A DNA stretch of 64,000 nt from Verrucomicrobiales bacterium (GTDB lineage Bacteria; Verrucomicrobiota; Verrucomicrobiia; Limisphaerales; JAYPXF01), in NCBI GenBank assembly GCA_002715965.1, contig PBAL01000074.1, positions 62,001 to 126,000 on the forward strand, read 5' to 3'. The notes beneath the pieces were generated by a model. That model was not told where the DNA came from. It worked only from the letters and a program-made list of their open reading frames with translations, and searched no databases. The position numbers were made by a program, and so were the translations under genes. Each line of letters starts with the position of its first letter. Within the stretch, counting starts at the first letter, position 1. This document shows, in pieces, positions 7,607 through 16,709 of the stretch.

Positions 7607-8604
7607 CAAGCTATATCTTTCCAGGTTCTTGTCATGACCGATTCAAGTATGGCGATGTTGACTTTCAAGGTCTGAATGCCCGCAGCCAGAGAACAAACCG
7701 GTCTGCGTTTGCCCTCGATCTGGTCCAAAAAAGCGTTGGCCTGCATGATGTAATAGTCGTCGCGTTCGGCCGGATGTTCTGCTTCGAGCTGCCATTCGCC
7801 TCCAGCTTGTTGCGCGGAGTACCAACGTTGTCCAATCATTTGAAAACGGGCTGCGCCCCGTTCGCACAGAACGGTCATGAAGAATTCATTCGGCGCTTGA
7901 TGTTGGTTCACGCTGAAGGAACCAAGGACATTCTTGTGCCGGGTAATCACGTGGACAGTGTCTTCAACGGTGACGCCTTCAAGCACGCAGTGTTCGGAAT
8001 CCGCCACGAGGCGAGTGATCGGGCCGACTAGCCATTCGGCTGCATTGAGGTGGTGGGTGATGCAGTCCTGAATCGCGCCTCCGCCCATCGCGGGATCTGC
8101 ATAGTAGATTTCCCGGTAAGCTGGCCGATAGAAAGGGAAGTTCTGACCAGCGGTGACAACGAGCTGCACCGGTTGGCCAAAGCGGCCGGATCTCACCGCT
8201 TCGCGCATCTGACTCAGGGCGGGCAGTCCGCGCATCATGTAACCCACGTTTACCTGGGTTCCTGCGTTCGCAACTTCGTCAGCGAGTTCCTCGACGCCGT
8301 CCATCGATATGCTCACCGGTTTTTCCAACAACAAATGGACCCCGTGCCCGGTGAGTTGGCGCGCGATGGAAACATGGAACGGCGCTGGCGCGGCGATGAC
8401 CGCAGCATCGTGTTTCCCCGATGCGAGGGCTTCATTGAGACTGGCATAAGAAGGCACGCCGTATTTTTCCGCGATCACTTCTCGCCGCTCGGGCATGGTT
8501 TCGCAAAGCGCGAGCTGGCAACGGCCGGTTGATTGGAAACAGCGGAGGTGACGTTCGCCAATTGAACCGGCGCCGATCACGAGAATATTGTGTGTGCCTG
8601 ACAT
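7606..8604 (-). CDS. Gfo/Idh/MocA family oxidoreductase (cytosolic)
   Basis: A 332-residue protein with the N-terminal Rossmann motif NILVIGAGSIGERHL, the conserved E-K-P motif in LLLEKPVSISMDG, and a C-terminal substrate domain with GGGAIQDCITHHLNAAEWLVGP. Unlike the Tat-exported relative at 3646, it has no export signal. It probably oxidises or reduces a sugar derivative with NAD(P). The start is the ATG at 8604, directly before the Rossmann strand; the longer frame to 8682 would run into the divergent promoter region. It is the first gene of a two-gene operon with the SDR gene. Confidence 0.9.
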   Translation of the reverse strand: MSGTHNILVIGAGSIGERHLRCFQSTGRCQLALCETMPERREVIAEKYGVPSYASLNEALASGKHDAAVIAAPAPFHVSIARQLTGHGVHLLLEKPVSISMDGVEELADEVANAGTQVNVGYMMRGLPALSQMREAVRSGRFGQPVQLVVTAGQNFPFYRPAYREIYYADPAMGGGAIQDCITHHLNAAEWLVGPITRLVADSEHCVLEGVTVEDTVHVITRHKNVLGSFSVNQHQAPNEFFMTVLCERGAARFQMIGQRWYSAQQAGGEWQLEAEHPAERDDYYIMQANAFLDQIEGKRRPVCSLAAGIQTLKVNIAILESVMTRTWKDIA

Positions 8605-8611
8605 GCCAAGT

Positions 8612-8644
8612 CCGCCAGATTCGATCTTCACAAATCTTTGGCGG
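8612..8644. promoter_or_regulatory. Inverted repeat in a divergent promoter region
   Basis: CCGCCA (8612-8617) and TGGCGG (8639-8644) form a 6-bp perfect inverted repeat, with GATT/AATC adding partial symmetry inside. It sits in the 64-base gap between the divergently transcribed Gfo/Idh and DapA-like genes. This could be an operator shared by both operons. No regulator gene is adjacent, so this is an inference from position and symmetry only. Confidence 0.3.
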
Positions 8645-8668
8645 GGCTGGATTGTATGTCTTCTACGC

Positions 8669-9580
8669 ATGAGCGAAACCACAAAAGCAATTGTCGGCGT
8701 GCTGCCGGTATTTCAGACGCCGTATCAAGATGATGAGTCGATTGACTACGATACGCTCGCGAGTGAGATCGACTGGCTGTTCGAACAGGGCTCGGACGGT
8801 GTGGTCATGGCCATGGTTTCCGAAGTGCTTCGGTTGTCGTGTGAAGAACGCGATGAGTTGGCGGGGAAGGTCTGTGAGATGACCAATGGCCGGGGATGCG
8901 TGGTGATCAGCGTGGGCGCGGAATCTTCCCACACTGCTTCTCGATTTGCGGCAAATGCCGAATCAGCCGGGGCCGATGCGGTGATGGCGATTCCACCGGT
9001 CTCTGTTGGTGTGGGACCGGACGAACTTCGCGCATACTACCAAAGGATCTTCAACGCGATTTCATTGCCGGTGATCGTGCAGGACGCCAGCGGCTATGTT
9101 GGGCAGCCGATGTCGATCGATTTTCAAGCCAGCCTGTTGGACGAGTTCGGACCGGAACGCGCTCTGTTCAAACCAGAAGCTGCGCCGATCGGTCAACGCT
9201 TGTCCGAGTTGCGGGATGCGACTGGCGGCAAGGCAAAGGTGTTTGAAGGCACGGGTGGGATTGCCCTGGTGGATTCGTATCAGCGCGGCGTTTGCGGTAC
9301 GATTCCCGGCGCGGATTTGATCCGGGCCATTGTTCCGCTCTGGCGCGCGCTTGAAGACGGTGACATGGCGAGGGCGAGCCGAATTCATGGACCGCTGAGT
9401 TCATTGATCACTTTGCAGAACACGCTCGACAGTTTTCTGGCCGTGGAAAAGCACCTGCTTGTTCGGCAGGGTGTTTTCAAGAACGAGGTCGTGCGCGGAC
9501 CGCGCGGGTACCATCTGGACGACGAAACCAGACGCGAGGTCGATCGTCTATTTGATCTGCTTCTGGCTTCGGTAAACTGA
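8669..9580 (+). CDS. Dihydrodipicolinate synthase family (DapA-like) aldolase
   Basis: A 303-residue TIM-barrel protein of the DapA/NAL family. Family landmarks are VLPVFQTPYQDDESIDYDTL at the start, the Schiff-base lysine in ALFKPEA, and GIALVDSYQRGVCGTIPGAD near the C-terminus. The canonical Y-N-x-P segment is replaced by VIVQDASGYVG, so it is not a housekeeping DapA. Such enzymes split or form 2-keto acids. The start at 8669 follows the family alignment. It leads a three-gene rightward operon with an amidohydrolase and an M24 protein. Confidence 0.88.
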   Translation: MSETTKAIVGVLPVFQTPYQDDESIDYDTLASEIDWLFEQGSDGVVMAMVSEVLRLSCEERDELAGKVCEMTNGRGCVVISVGAESSHTASRFAANAESAGADAVMAIPPVSVGVGPDELRAYYQRIFNAISLPVIVQDASGYVGQPMSIDFQASLLDEFGPERALFKPEAAPIGQRLSELRDATGGKAKVFEGTGGIALVDSYQRGVCGTIPGADLIRAIVPLWRALEDGDMARASRIHGPLSSLITLQNTLDSFLAVEKHLLVRQGVFKNEVVRGPRGYHLDDETRREVDRLFDLLLASVN

Positions 9581-9605
9581 AATCACACACATTGTTAATT
9601 CCCTT

Positions 9606-10451
9606 ATGACCTTTGACATCCACAGCCACACCTGGCCATTCCCCAAACCCTTTAGTGAAGACTTCATCCGCCAGGCGAGTGCGGCCAAGGCGGGGGAGGC
9701 CGTTGACCTGACGGTGACGTATGACGCTTATCGCGCCGGTGCTCCTGCCGATACCAAGACGGTGGTGTTCGGCGGCAAGGCACGCTTGTCAGGTGTGTGG
9801 GTGGATGATTCATACGTGGCCGACTACGTGGCGAAGCATCCGGACACGTTGAAGGGGTTTCTGTCCGTTGATCCGACGCAACCCGGCTGGGAAGACGAAC
9901 TCCGGCACGGTCACGAAGAACTGGGACTTTGCGGGGTGAAGCTGCTGCCGATGTACGCCGGCTTTCGTATCGACGACGAACGGCTTGAGCCGCTCTGGGA
10001 ATACGTGGAGCCGCGTGGCATGCCGGTATTGCTGCACACGGGCACGACCTTTGTCCGGCAGGCGCCATTGGAATGTACCCTGCCGCGCTGGATCGAATCC
10101 GTTGCCGTTCGTCATCCCGAGATTCGATTCGTCCTCGCTCATCTGAGTCATCCTTACGAACACGAATGCGTCGTCACCATTCGCAAGCATCCCAACGTCT
10201 ATGCTGACATCAGTGCGCTGCACTACCGTCCCTGGCAGCTCTACAACAGCCTGATGCTCGCGCAGGAGTATGGCGTTTGGAACAAGGTGCTCTTTGGTTC
10301 CGATTACCCATTTACAACTGTGACCGCATCCATCGACGGTCTGCGTGCATTGAACAACATGGTCGAGGGAACCAACCTGCCTCGATTGAACGAAGAAGAA
10401 ATCGAAAAGCTCATCGTGCGCGATGGCTTCAGCATTCTGGGAATCAACTGA
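9606..10451 (+). CDS. Amidohydrolase family protein (amidohydrolase-2 type)
   Basis: A 281-residue metal-dependent TIM-barrel hydrolase. The metal ligands appear as DIHSH near the start, MPVLLHTGTT, RFVLAHLSHP and the late aspartate in VLFGSDYPF. Members hydrolyse lactones, amides or decarboxylate ring acids in the cytosol. It starts 25 bases after the DapA-like gene and ends one base before the M24 gene start, so the three are almost certainly one operon. The pathway is probably breakdown of a sugar acid or lactone, inferred from gene company. Confidence 0.88.
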   Translation: MTFDIHSHTWPFPKPFSEDFIRQASAAKAGEAVDLTVTYDAYRAGAPADTKTVVFGGKARLSGVWVDDSYVADYVAKHPDTLKGFLSVDPTQPGWEDELRHGHEELGLCGVKLLPMYAGFRIDDERLEPLWEYVEPRGMPVLLHTGTTFVRQAPLECTLPRWIESVAVRHPEIRFVLAHLSHPYEHECVVTIRKHPNVYADISALHYRPWQLYNSLMLAQEYGVWNKVLFGSDYPFTTVTASIDGLRALNNMVEGTNLPRLNEEEIEKLIVRDGFSILGIN

Positions 10452-10452
10452 C

Positions 10453-11565
10453 ATGTCCGACAAACCACAACTCGATCTCGATCTCTGCCGCGAACGCCAG
10501 AACCGCGTTCGTACCGTTCTGGAAACCGTTCAGGCCGAGCGGGCCGTCTTCAGCAAGCGCGAACACGTTCAGTACCTCACAGGCTTCCGACCGCATCATC
10601 TGATGAGCGCCGCAGTCTATCTCGACGGCGACGATTGCCTGCTTGTCGCCCCGAACGAAAAACCGGCACGTCATGCCGCTTCGCGCGTGGCCACATTCGA
10701 GGCGCAATGGCGCTGCACGCTGCGGCAGGATCAGGAGTTGGGGATTGCAAAGGTCTTGAAGGAATCGGTGAACCCGGACACTTCGTCACTTGCGATCGAA
10801 GGCTCAGGTGGTTTGTCGATCTATGTCCAGGCCTTGGGCGTCAATGACCTCTCCAAGACCGTTGACGTTGAAGCAGAACTACTGAACCTCCGACGACACA
10901 AGGATCTCGATGAGATTTCCATGATCGTACACGCGATCGGCGGGACGCAGGCCATGTATGCGAGAGCAAAGGAGATTATCGAGCCGGGCATCAACGAGCT
11001 TCATGTCTTCAACGAACTACAGGCGGCAGCTGTATCCGCAATCGGCGAACCGCTCACCGGCACGGGCAATGATTACCAGTCCGACTCGCCGGGTGGTCCG
11101 CCACGCGATCGCGATGCGCAGGATGGTGAACTTTTTGTCCTCGATCTCGGTCCGGCATATCAGGGTTATTTTGCGGACAACTGCCGGACCTTCGCCGTCA
11201 ATGGCAAACCGACGGATGAACAGCTCAAGGCGCGTGAAGTGATCGTGTCCGTCCTGGATATTGTTAAGGCGAACGTCAAGCCCGGTTACTCCTGCAAAGA
11301 GTTGTTCGAGACGGCGAAGTCGATGCTCGATGAGTATGAGGCGGAATCCTTTTTTCATCACCTCGGACACGGAATCGGACTCTACCCGCACGAAGGTCCG
11401 CACTTGAATCCTGCCTGGGACGACACTTTCCGCGAGGGGGATGTGTTCACGGCTGAACCGGGACTGTACACGCGTGAACTGAGAGCCGGAATACGGATTG
11501 AAGAGAACTACCTCGTGACGGCAGAGGGTGTTGAACAGCTCACGAGTTTCCCGACTGATTTGTGA
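10453..11565 (+). CDS. M24 family metallopeptidase-like (Xaa-Pro/creatinase fold)
   Basis: A 370-residue protein with an N-terminal creatinase-type domain (KREHVQYLTGFRPHHL) and a C-terminal pita-bread domain. All five dimetal ligands are visible: D in LFVLDLGP, D in YFADNCRTF, H in GHGIGLYPHEGP, E in AEPGLYT and E in RIEENYLVT. Members cleave Xaa-Pro bonds or creatine-like C-N bonds. The context, behind a DapA-like aldolase and an amidohydrolase, makes a small-molecule substrate possible. The start at 10453 is one base after the previous stop. Confidence 0.9.
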   Translation: MSDKPQLDLDLCRERQNRVRTVLETVQAERAVFSKREHVQYLTGFRPHHLMSAAVYLDGDDCLLVAPNEKPARHAASRVATFEAQWRCTLRQDQELGIAKVLKESVNPDTSSLAIEGSGGLSIYVQALGVNDLSKTVDVEAELLNLRRHKDLDEISMIVHAIGGTQAMYARAKEIIEPGINELHVFNELQAAAVSAIGEPLTGTGNDYQSDSPGGPPRDRDAQDGELFVLDLGPAYQGYFADNCRTFAVNGKPTDEQLKAREVIVSVLDIVKANVKPGYSCKELFETAKSMLDEYEAESFFHHLGHGIGLYPHEGPHLNPAWDDTFREGDVFTAEPGLYTRELRAGIRIEENYLVTAEGVEQLTSFPTDL

Positions 11566-11795
11566 GCCTCTGGCAGCGGATTTGTGAGTAACGGACAGCC
11601 CAGCGGGTGAGAAGTGCCGGCGTGAGTGAGATCAGATCAAACGGTATTCGACGCGTTCTCCTCTCCCAGCGAGAAGGATTGAGGGTGAGGGAGACGACAC
11701 ACTTTTCAGTTAAGGTTTCTGTTGCCATTGCCACCAGATTAAATCACACCCGTAGTCCTCAGCTGCCACCACTTTAATCACAACAATTCATGAAC

Positions 11796-11820
11796 TTTGG
11801 ATTTTGGAGATTGAAGCTTT
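11796..11820. repeat. AAGCTT-type dispersed repeat, partial copy
   Basis: TTTGGATTTTGGAGATTGAAGC and the bases after it resemble the right arm of the inverted repeat at 56918-56950 and the copy at 51412-51445. It lies 18 bases upstream of the M50 gene. The rest of the gap 11566-11838 holds no gene I can support. Confidence 0.4.
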
Positions 11821-11838
11821 CCCCTAAGTTCTCCACCG

Positions 11839-12495
11839 ATGGAAACACGCCTCTTACTGGATGGGCTGATCATGTGGGTCTGCTTCATCCCGATCGTCAC
11901 CGTCCACGAATGGGCTCACGCTTGGGTGGCCGTGAAATGTGGTGACGACCTTCCCCAGCGCCAAGGGCGCGTGACGCTCAATCCGCAGGCCCATATCTGC
12001 CCCATCGGGACCATCGCCTTCCCGCTTCTCGCTGTTCTGCTGGGCGCAAGCGGCTCCGGACTCGGCGCCTTCATTATCGGCTGGGGACGTCCGGTGCAGG
12101 TTAATCCCCACAACTTCCGAAGCTGGCGACGAGACGACATCCTCGTGTCGATGGCCGGACCGGCCATGAACATCATCCTCGCCTTTGGCTGTCTCTTGAT
12201 TCTCCGCATATTCATCGGCTTCGACAACGACACCTTCCAGGAAATGATGTTCCGGATTGCGCTTCTGAGCCTGTTCCTTTGCTTCTTCAACCTGCTCCCG
12301 ATTCCACCGCTGGATGGATCCCACGTGATGAAGCATGCCGTTCAAATGAAGGAGGAAACCTATATGCGCATCGCGCAGTTTGGATTTATCATCCTCATCA
12401 TCACCATCCAGATCCCCTTTATCCAACAAATCCTCCATGCATGCACCATCGGCACCATCGGCACCATGGCCGCCATACTTGGGTTAGGCCGGTGA
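11839..12495 (+). CDS. Site-2 protease family (M50) membrane metalloprotease
   Basis: A 218-residue integral membrane protein with about five or six transmembrane segments. The zinc-binding HExxH is HEWAH at about residues 24-28, and the second-metal-ligand motif is NLLPIPPLDGSH at about residues 154-165. This is the compact M50/Rseaz type that cuts substrates within the membrane; the substrate is unknown. The loop GWGRPVQVNPHNFR is typical of the family. It is 36 bases upstream of a small membrane-anchored protein with which it may be co-transcribed. Confidence 0.92.
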   Translation: METRLLLDGLIMWVCFIPIVTVHEWAHAWVAVKCGDDLPQRQGRVTLNPQAHICPIGTIAFPLLAVLLGASGSGLGAFIIGWGRPVQVNPHNFRSWRRDDILVSMAGPAMNIILAFGCLLILRIFIGFDNDTFQEMMFRIALLSLFLCFFNLLPIPPLDGSHVMKHAVQMKEETYMRIAQFGFIILIITIQIPFIQQILHACTIGTIGTMAAILGLGR

Positions 12496-12531
12496 TTCCG
12501 GCGGATTTCATGGTAAACAAATGTCCTCCGA

Positions 12532-12993
12532 ATGAAGATCTTCCTCACCCTCGGCGCGGCAGTATTCCTAACGATCATCGTCTGGTTGCTCATCAATGCC
12601 CGCTGGGTTGGAAAGCAGGTGCTGCGAGGCGTGTGGACCGGGCGCTATTCCGACGGTAGGAATGTGACGATCGAATTCGACGATTGCGAAAAACCGAACA
12701 AGGCTGGTGTCTTTCGTCGCTCCATCACTCACGAGGACACAGTCCGCTGCGAATCTGGCACATGGACCCGGAAGATGTGCGAACTGAAACTTCGAGTCGA
12801 TCAACGCGATCGAATGAAAACTGATTCAGAAGAGGTCCTTTACCTCTTCTGGGAATCGCCCGATTGTCTTTCTGTGATGGATGCAAAGGAACAGCGAACG
12901 CATCTCGAACGCGCCAGCGAGAAAACGCAGAGAGAATTTGCTCAACTCATGCAGACCCACGGGTCGAAAGATCAAGGTAATGGAGTGGCATAA
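12532..12993 (+). CDS. Membrane-anchored protein of unknown function
   Basis: A 153-residue protein with one N-terminal hydrophobic segment (about residues 3-22) and a soluble remainder, probably exported. The middle part GVWTGRYSDGRNVTIEFDD and CELKLRVDQRDR looks beta-sheet-rich, and the C-terminal third is helical and charged. I do not recognise the family. It lies between an M50 protease and a DUF362 gene and overlaps the latter by 14 bases. Confidence 0.65.
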   Translation: MKIFLTLGAAVFLTIIVWLLINARWVGKQVLRGVWTGRYSDGRNVTIEFDDCEKPNKAGVFRRSITHEDTVRCESGTWTRKMCELKLRVDQRDRMKTDSEEVLYLFWESPDCLSVMDAKEQRTHLERASEKTQREFAQLMQTHGSKDQGNGVA

Positions 12994-14329
12994 TCCAACC
13001 TTCGTCTGCCGCCAATCCGCACCCACGGATTACACAGATCCCGCCAAGGTTCAGAAAGCCGTCAATGATGCTTTGGCCACATTGAAACTCCCCGACGACT
13101 ACGTCCGTCCCGGTGATCGAGTCGTCCTCAAACCGAACTGGGTCAAGGAGCACGACGAACGCTATCCCGGTCCCGATCAGTGGCAACATGTAGTCACGCA
13201 CCCAGCTGTCATTGAAGCGGTCATTCGCTGGGCAGCCGAACGCCTAAATGGCAAAGGCAGCATTATCATCTGCGACGCACCGCAAACAGATTCCTCATTT
13301 GCAAAGATCCGTGAATACTGTCGGATCGATGAAATGATCGACTGCTGCCGCGCTGACTTCTCCGGCATTGAAGTCAACCTCCTCGATCTGCGTCCCGAGG
13401 AATGGCTTGCTGTTGATGGCGTGACCGTTTCCAAGACGAAACTCCCCGGGGATCCACTTGGTTCCACTCGAGTCGCGCTGAACGAAGCCAGCGAATTCGT
13501 CGGTTACGATGGATTGGGAAAACTCTACGGCGCTTCCTATGACATGGCGGAAACCAATCGCATGCACGAAGGCACGCGTCACGAATACCTCCTCTGCCGC
13601 ACCCCGATGGGTGCCGACGTTCTCATAAACATCCCCAAGCTCAAGACTCATAAGAAAGTCGGCCTCACCTGCGCCTTGAAAAACCTCGTCGGAATCAACG
13701 CCAACAAAAACTGGCTTCCGCATCACACCGAGGGCACACCCGAAGTCGGAGGCGATCAATTCCCCAAGGCAACCACCAAGGCAAAGCTCGAACACTCCTG
13801 GATGGGACGCGCCAAGCGCATTCTCAAAAACCGTCCCCTTCTGTCCCGCATATTTGTCCCTATCAAGAAACTTGCCCGCTTCTATTTTGGAGACACCCAG
13901 GCCGTCGTTCGCTCCGGCAATTGGCACGGCAACGACACCTGCTGGCGCATGGTCCTCGACCTGAACAAATGCCTGTTCCACTTCGACGGCGAAGGAAACC
14001 GCCGAGAAAAACCACTTCGCTATCTCGCCGTCGTCGACGGAATCATCGGCGGAGAAGGCAACGGGCCGATGGCCCCCGATGCAAAACCCGCCGGCGTCAT
14101 CATCACCGGAACGCACCCCGCAGCCGTCGATCACGTAGCCGCTGACACCATGGGTTTCGAGCCAATGAACCTGCGACTGATCCGGAACAGCTTCGAAGTG
14201 GATGAACTCAATTTCACAAACTTCAGCGCCACAGAGATTGAGATTTCAGAATGCAAAGATTCAGCAGTATCCGCCGGCATAGTATTTCGCCCGCACTTCG
14301 GCTGGGTGGGTGCAATCGAACGCGGGTAG
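12980..14329 (+). CDS. DUF362 domain-containing protein
   Basis: A 449-residue protein with DUF362 hallmarks: RPGDRVVLKPNWVKEH near the N-terminus, ADVLINIPKLKTHKKVGLT in the middle, then CALKNLVGINANKNWLPHH, and AVVDGIIGGEGNGPM with the closing GTHPAAVDHVAADTMGFEP. Many relatives carry 4Fe-4S ferredoxin motifs; I see none here. The biochemical role of the family is poorly defined. The chosen ATG at 12980 lies inside the end of the preceding gene; the longer frame from 12881 is not family-like. Confidence 0.85.
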   Translation: MEWHNPTFVCRQSAPTDYTDPAKVQKAVNDALATLKLPDDYVRPGDRVVLKPNWVKEHDERYPGPDQWQHVVTHPAVIEAVIRWAAERLNGKGSIIICDAPQTDSSFAKIREYCRIDEMIDCCRADFSGIEVNLLDLRPEEWLAVDGVTVSKTKLPGDPLGSTRVALNEASEFVGYDGLGKLYGASYDMAETNRMHEGTRHEYLLCRTPMGADVLINIPKLKTHKKVGLTCALKNLVGINANKNWLPHHTEGTPEVGGDQFPKATTKAKLEHSWMGRAKRILKNRPLLSRIFVPIKKLARFYFGDTQAVVRSGNWHGNDTCWRMVLDLNKCLFHFDGEGNRREKPLRYLAVVDGIIGGEGNGPMAPDAKPAGVIITGTHPAAVDHVAADTMGFEPMNLRLIRNSFEVDELNFTNFSATEIEISECKDSAVSAGIVFRPHFGWVGAIERG

Positions 14330-14646
14330 CAAAAAACCGCCGACGCACAAGGACACGCCAACGGTTCGCGGGAGAACAAAGTAATCGCTTAGAAAGTTGC
14401 GCGCACGCCCCGTAAATGCCCAAATGCAGGGCAGGAAACCCGGTGGTGTAGTCGAACTTGTCGTCGGACCCACAGTTCCAGTTTCTTCGCCTGACAATTC
14501 GCACCGGAGTTGAGGATGACGTAGCCGTGGTCGGCGGTGTTGGTGACTGGTCGATCGAGACTCTGGTGGATTCTTGAATGCAATCTGCTCACGGCCCTCC
14601 AACGGGCATTTAGATCGGACTGTGGGCGAGACGCCGTATCGGGCGT
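14330..14646. other. Intergenic stretch, no gene recognised
   Basis: This 317-base stretch between the DUF362 gene and the small membrane protein has open frames on the minus strand, but none looks like a protein I recognise and none has a good start. I see no tRNA, terminator or repeat in it. A decayed gene is possible. Confidence 0.4.
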
Positions 14647-14799
14647 TCAAAACAGAAGGTATGGAAACGCGAGTCCGGTGAAGAGGACGACGATGCCACT
14701 GATGATGAAGAAGGCGATGGTGCTTCCCAGGCGGAGAAGGAAATCGACTTCAACGGGGTTTGCCGGGGGCACGTCGGGTATTTCAAATTCTGGTTTCAT
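14647..14799 (-). CDS. Small single-pass membrane protein
   Basis: A 50-residue product, MKPEFEIPDVPPANPVEVDF followed by a hydrophobic segment of about 25 residues to the end. A proline-rich acidic head with a C-terminal membrane span is a protein-like design. There is no strong ribosome site and I know no family, so it is a tentative call. The open frame extends to 14922, but the upstream part is not convincing. Confidence 0.4.
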   Translation of the reverse strand: MKPEFEIPDVPPANPVEVDFLLRLGSTIAFFIISGIVVLFTGLAFPYLLF

Positions 14800-14945
14800 T
14801 GTGGCTGGTTGGTTGATCTTGCCACAGAATACGCAAGACGGATGCCCAGGCAGATCATGCCGAAAAACGCATATAATCCACCTATTCTGACCAGAATTAG
14901 TGACCGAATAGTTCGACTCCAAAACCGCAATGCATGATCATTACC

Positions 14946-16391
14946 TTATGCATTGCATGATTCAGCGCGATCTGGGGGATCGGGTGGGGAATCAGACGCA
15001 GTTTTCACGATGCTACAGCCGGTGTATCCCAAAATGATTGCGATCAACGGAGAGAGCAGATTGACGAACGCATAGGGTGCGAAGGCGAAGGGTGAGACTG
15101 CCAACGCGCCAAACATGTATCCGCCACAGGCGTTCCACGGGATCAGGGGGGAGGTCATCGTGCCGGCATCCTCCAGCGTGCGGGAAAGATTTTTCGGGTG
15201 TAGTCCTGCCTTGGCATAGGCCCCCGTGTACATGCGCCCGGGCAACACGATGGAGAGGTACTGCTCTGGTGCCAGACAGTTTACCCCAATGCAGGTACCG
15301 ACGGTGGATGCGATGAGAGAACCGGTCGTATTCGCAAGTCGCATGATGGATTTCGCAATTGTTTCCAGCATCTTGGTTCGTTCCATGATTCCTCCAAATG
15401 CAAGCGCGCAAAGAATCAGCGAGACCGTGGACATCATTCCGAACATTCCACCCCGCGATAAAAGGGAATCCACCGACTCGTTGCCGGTTTCCGAGGTGAA
15501 CCCATCCAAGGAAACGAGAAACACGTCCGACACCGGCACGTTCTGCACTACGGCTGCGAACAACCCTCCCACGACGGCGCCGGCCAGCAGTGCGGGCAAA
15601 GCCGGGATACGCATCATCACCATCGCGAACACCAGCACCGGAGCGAGGACCAGGAGGGGATTCAAGTTGAAGTTTTCGGCAAGCACGGAACTGAACGCGG
15701 CTATGGAGTCGGCTGAGGCGGTTGCTTCGGATTTGGCACCCAGAATGCTATAGATCACCAACGCGATGATCAGCGCAGGCACGGTCGTGTAAACCAGGTG
15801 CCGGATGTGTTCGAACAATTCCGATCCGGCGACTGCCGGAGCAAGGTTTGTGGTGTCTGATAGCGGTGACATTTTATCGCCAAAATAGGCGCCGGAAACA
15901 ATTGCGCCTGCGCACATGGGCAGGGGCACCTGTAGTGCCGTCCCAACTCCAATCAACGCGACGCCAACGGTGCCGGCAGTTGTCCATGAACTCCCGGTCG
16001 CCAACGACACCACGACGCAGATGAGACAGCAGGCGACGAGGAAGTAGGACGGGTTCAGGATCTTAAGGCCCCAATCGATCAACAAGGGAACGATGCCCGC
16101 GGCAATCCAAGTGCCGATCAACATTCCGACAACCATGAGAATCAGGACCGCCTTCATGCCGATCATGATGCTGTCGATCGCGCCTTTCTCCATGTCCTTC
16201 CAGGAATTTCCGAGTCGCCAGCCGACGAACGCGGCCACAGCGGCCGCGAGCACGAGTGGCACGTGTTGATACTCCGTTTTGAAACTGAAGATGTTGACCG
16301 CCAGAATCGCTATCAGCGCCACGATGGGAATCAACGCATGGGACAGCGTGGGTGTTCGCGGAGTTGGCGGGGTGGATTCGGCGTCAGGCAT
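14946..16391 (-). CDS. nhaC: Na+/H+ antiporter, NhaC family
   Basis: A 481-residue polytopic membrane protein with about 11-12 hydrophobic segments. NhaC traits are visible: VVSLATGSSWTTAGTVGVAL, AGAIVSGAYFGDKMSPLSDT with TNLAPAVAG, and the later SLILCALAFGGIMERTKML and NCLAPEQYLSIVLPGRMY. It exchanges sodium for protons across the inner membrane for pH and salt homeostasis, which fits a marine or brackish setting but does not prove it. The start follows a proline-rich polar N-terminus. It is transcribed alone. Confidence 0.93.
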   Translation of the reverse strand: MPDAESTPPTPRTPTLSHALIPIVALIAILAVNIFSFKTEYQHVPLVLAAAVAAFVGWRLGNSWKDMEKGAIDSIMIGMKAVLILMVVGMLIGTWIAAGIVPLLIDWGLKILNPSYFLVACCLICVVVSLATGSSWTTAGTVGVALIGVGTALQVPLPMCAGAIVSGAYFGDKMSPLSDTTNLAPAVAGSELFEHIRHLVYTTVPALIIALVIYSILGAKSEATASADSIAAFSSVLAENFNLNPLLVLAPVLVFAMVMMRIPALPALLAGAVVGGLFAAVVQNVPVSDVFLVSLDGFTSETGNESVDSLLSRGGMFGMMSTVSLILCALAFGGIMERTKMLETIAKSIMRLANTTGSLIASTVGTCIGVNCLAPEQYLSIVLPGRMYTGAYAKAGLHPKNLSRTLEDAGTMTSPLIPWNACGGYMFGALAVSPFAFAPYAFVNLLSPLIAIILGYTGCSIVKTASDSPPDPPDRAESCNA

Positions 16392-16565
16392 TGCGGGACG
16401 CTATGCGATCAAAGTCAAAATGGGAACTGCAAGCTCCGGCAGCTTCAACCGGGCAGACTGGCTGCGTCCGAGGCAGTAATCGTGGCATTTGCGACGGTCG
16501 CGGCTACTACTCCGTCAGCAATGAAATGACAGTTTGCCCGGTTCTTAATCGTTATCTTAACTCCT

Positions 16566-16701
16566 TGAGGTGCGCTAGATTTCTGGACCACCAGATAGGA
16601 GACAATCGATAGTCATGTTAATGCCTCGCAAGCGATACACCAAAGAATTCAAAGCCCAAGCCGTTGATCTGGTTCGTCACGGCAAACCGGTCCAGTTCTA
16701 G
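16566..16701 (+). mobile_element. IS3-family remnant (left end plus truncated orfA)
   Basis: TGAGGTGCGCTAGATTTCTG at 16566 looks like the left terminal repeat of an IS3-family element. It is followed by a ribosome site (AGGAGA) and a short frame, 16615-16701, encoding MPRKRYTKEFKAQAVDLV and then RHGKPVQF before a stop. This is the start of the HTH_Tnp_1 domain of orfA. The element is cut after 28 codons; no orfB or right end is present nearby. Confidence 0.7.
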
Positions 16702-16709
16702 CAGCCAAT

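Noticed and set aside
8669..9580. Assignment as the biosynthetic dapA
   Set aside because: The Y-N-x-P segment needed by true dihydrodipicolinate synthase is not present and the context is catabolic.
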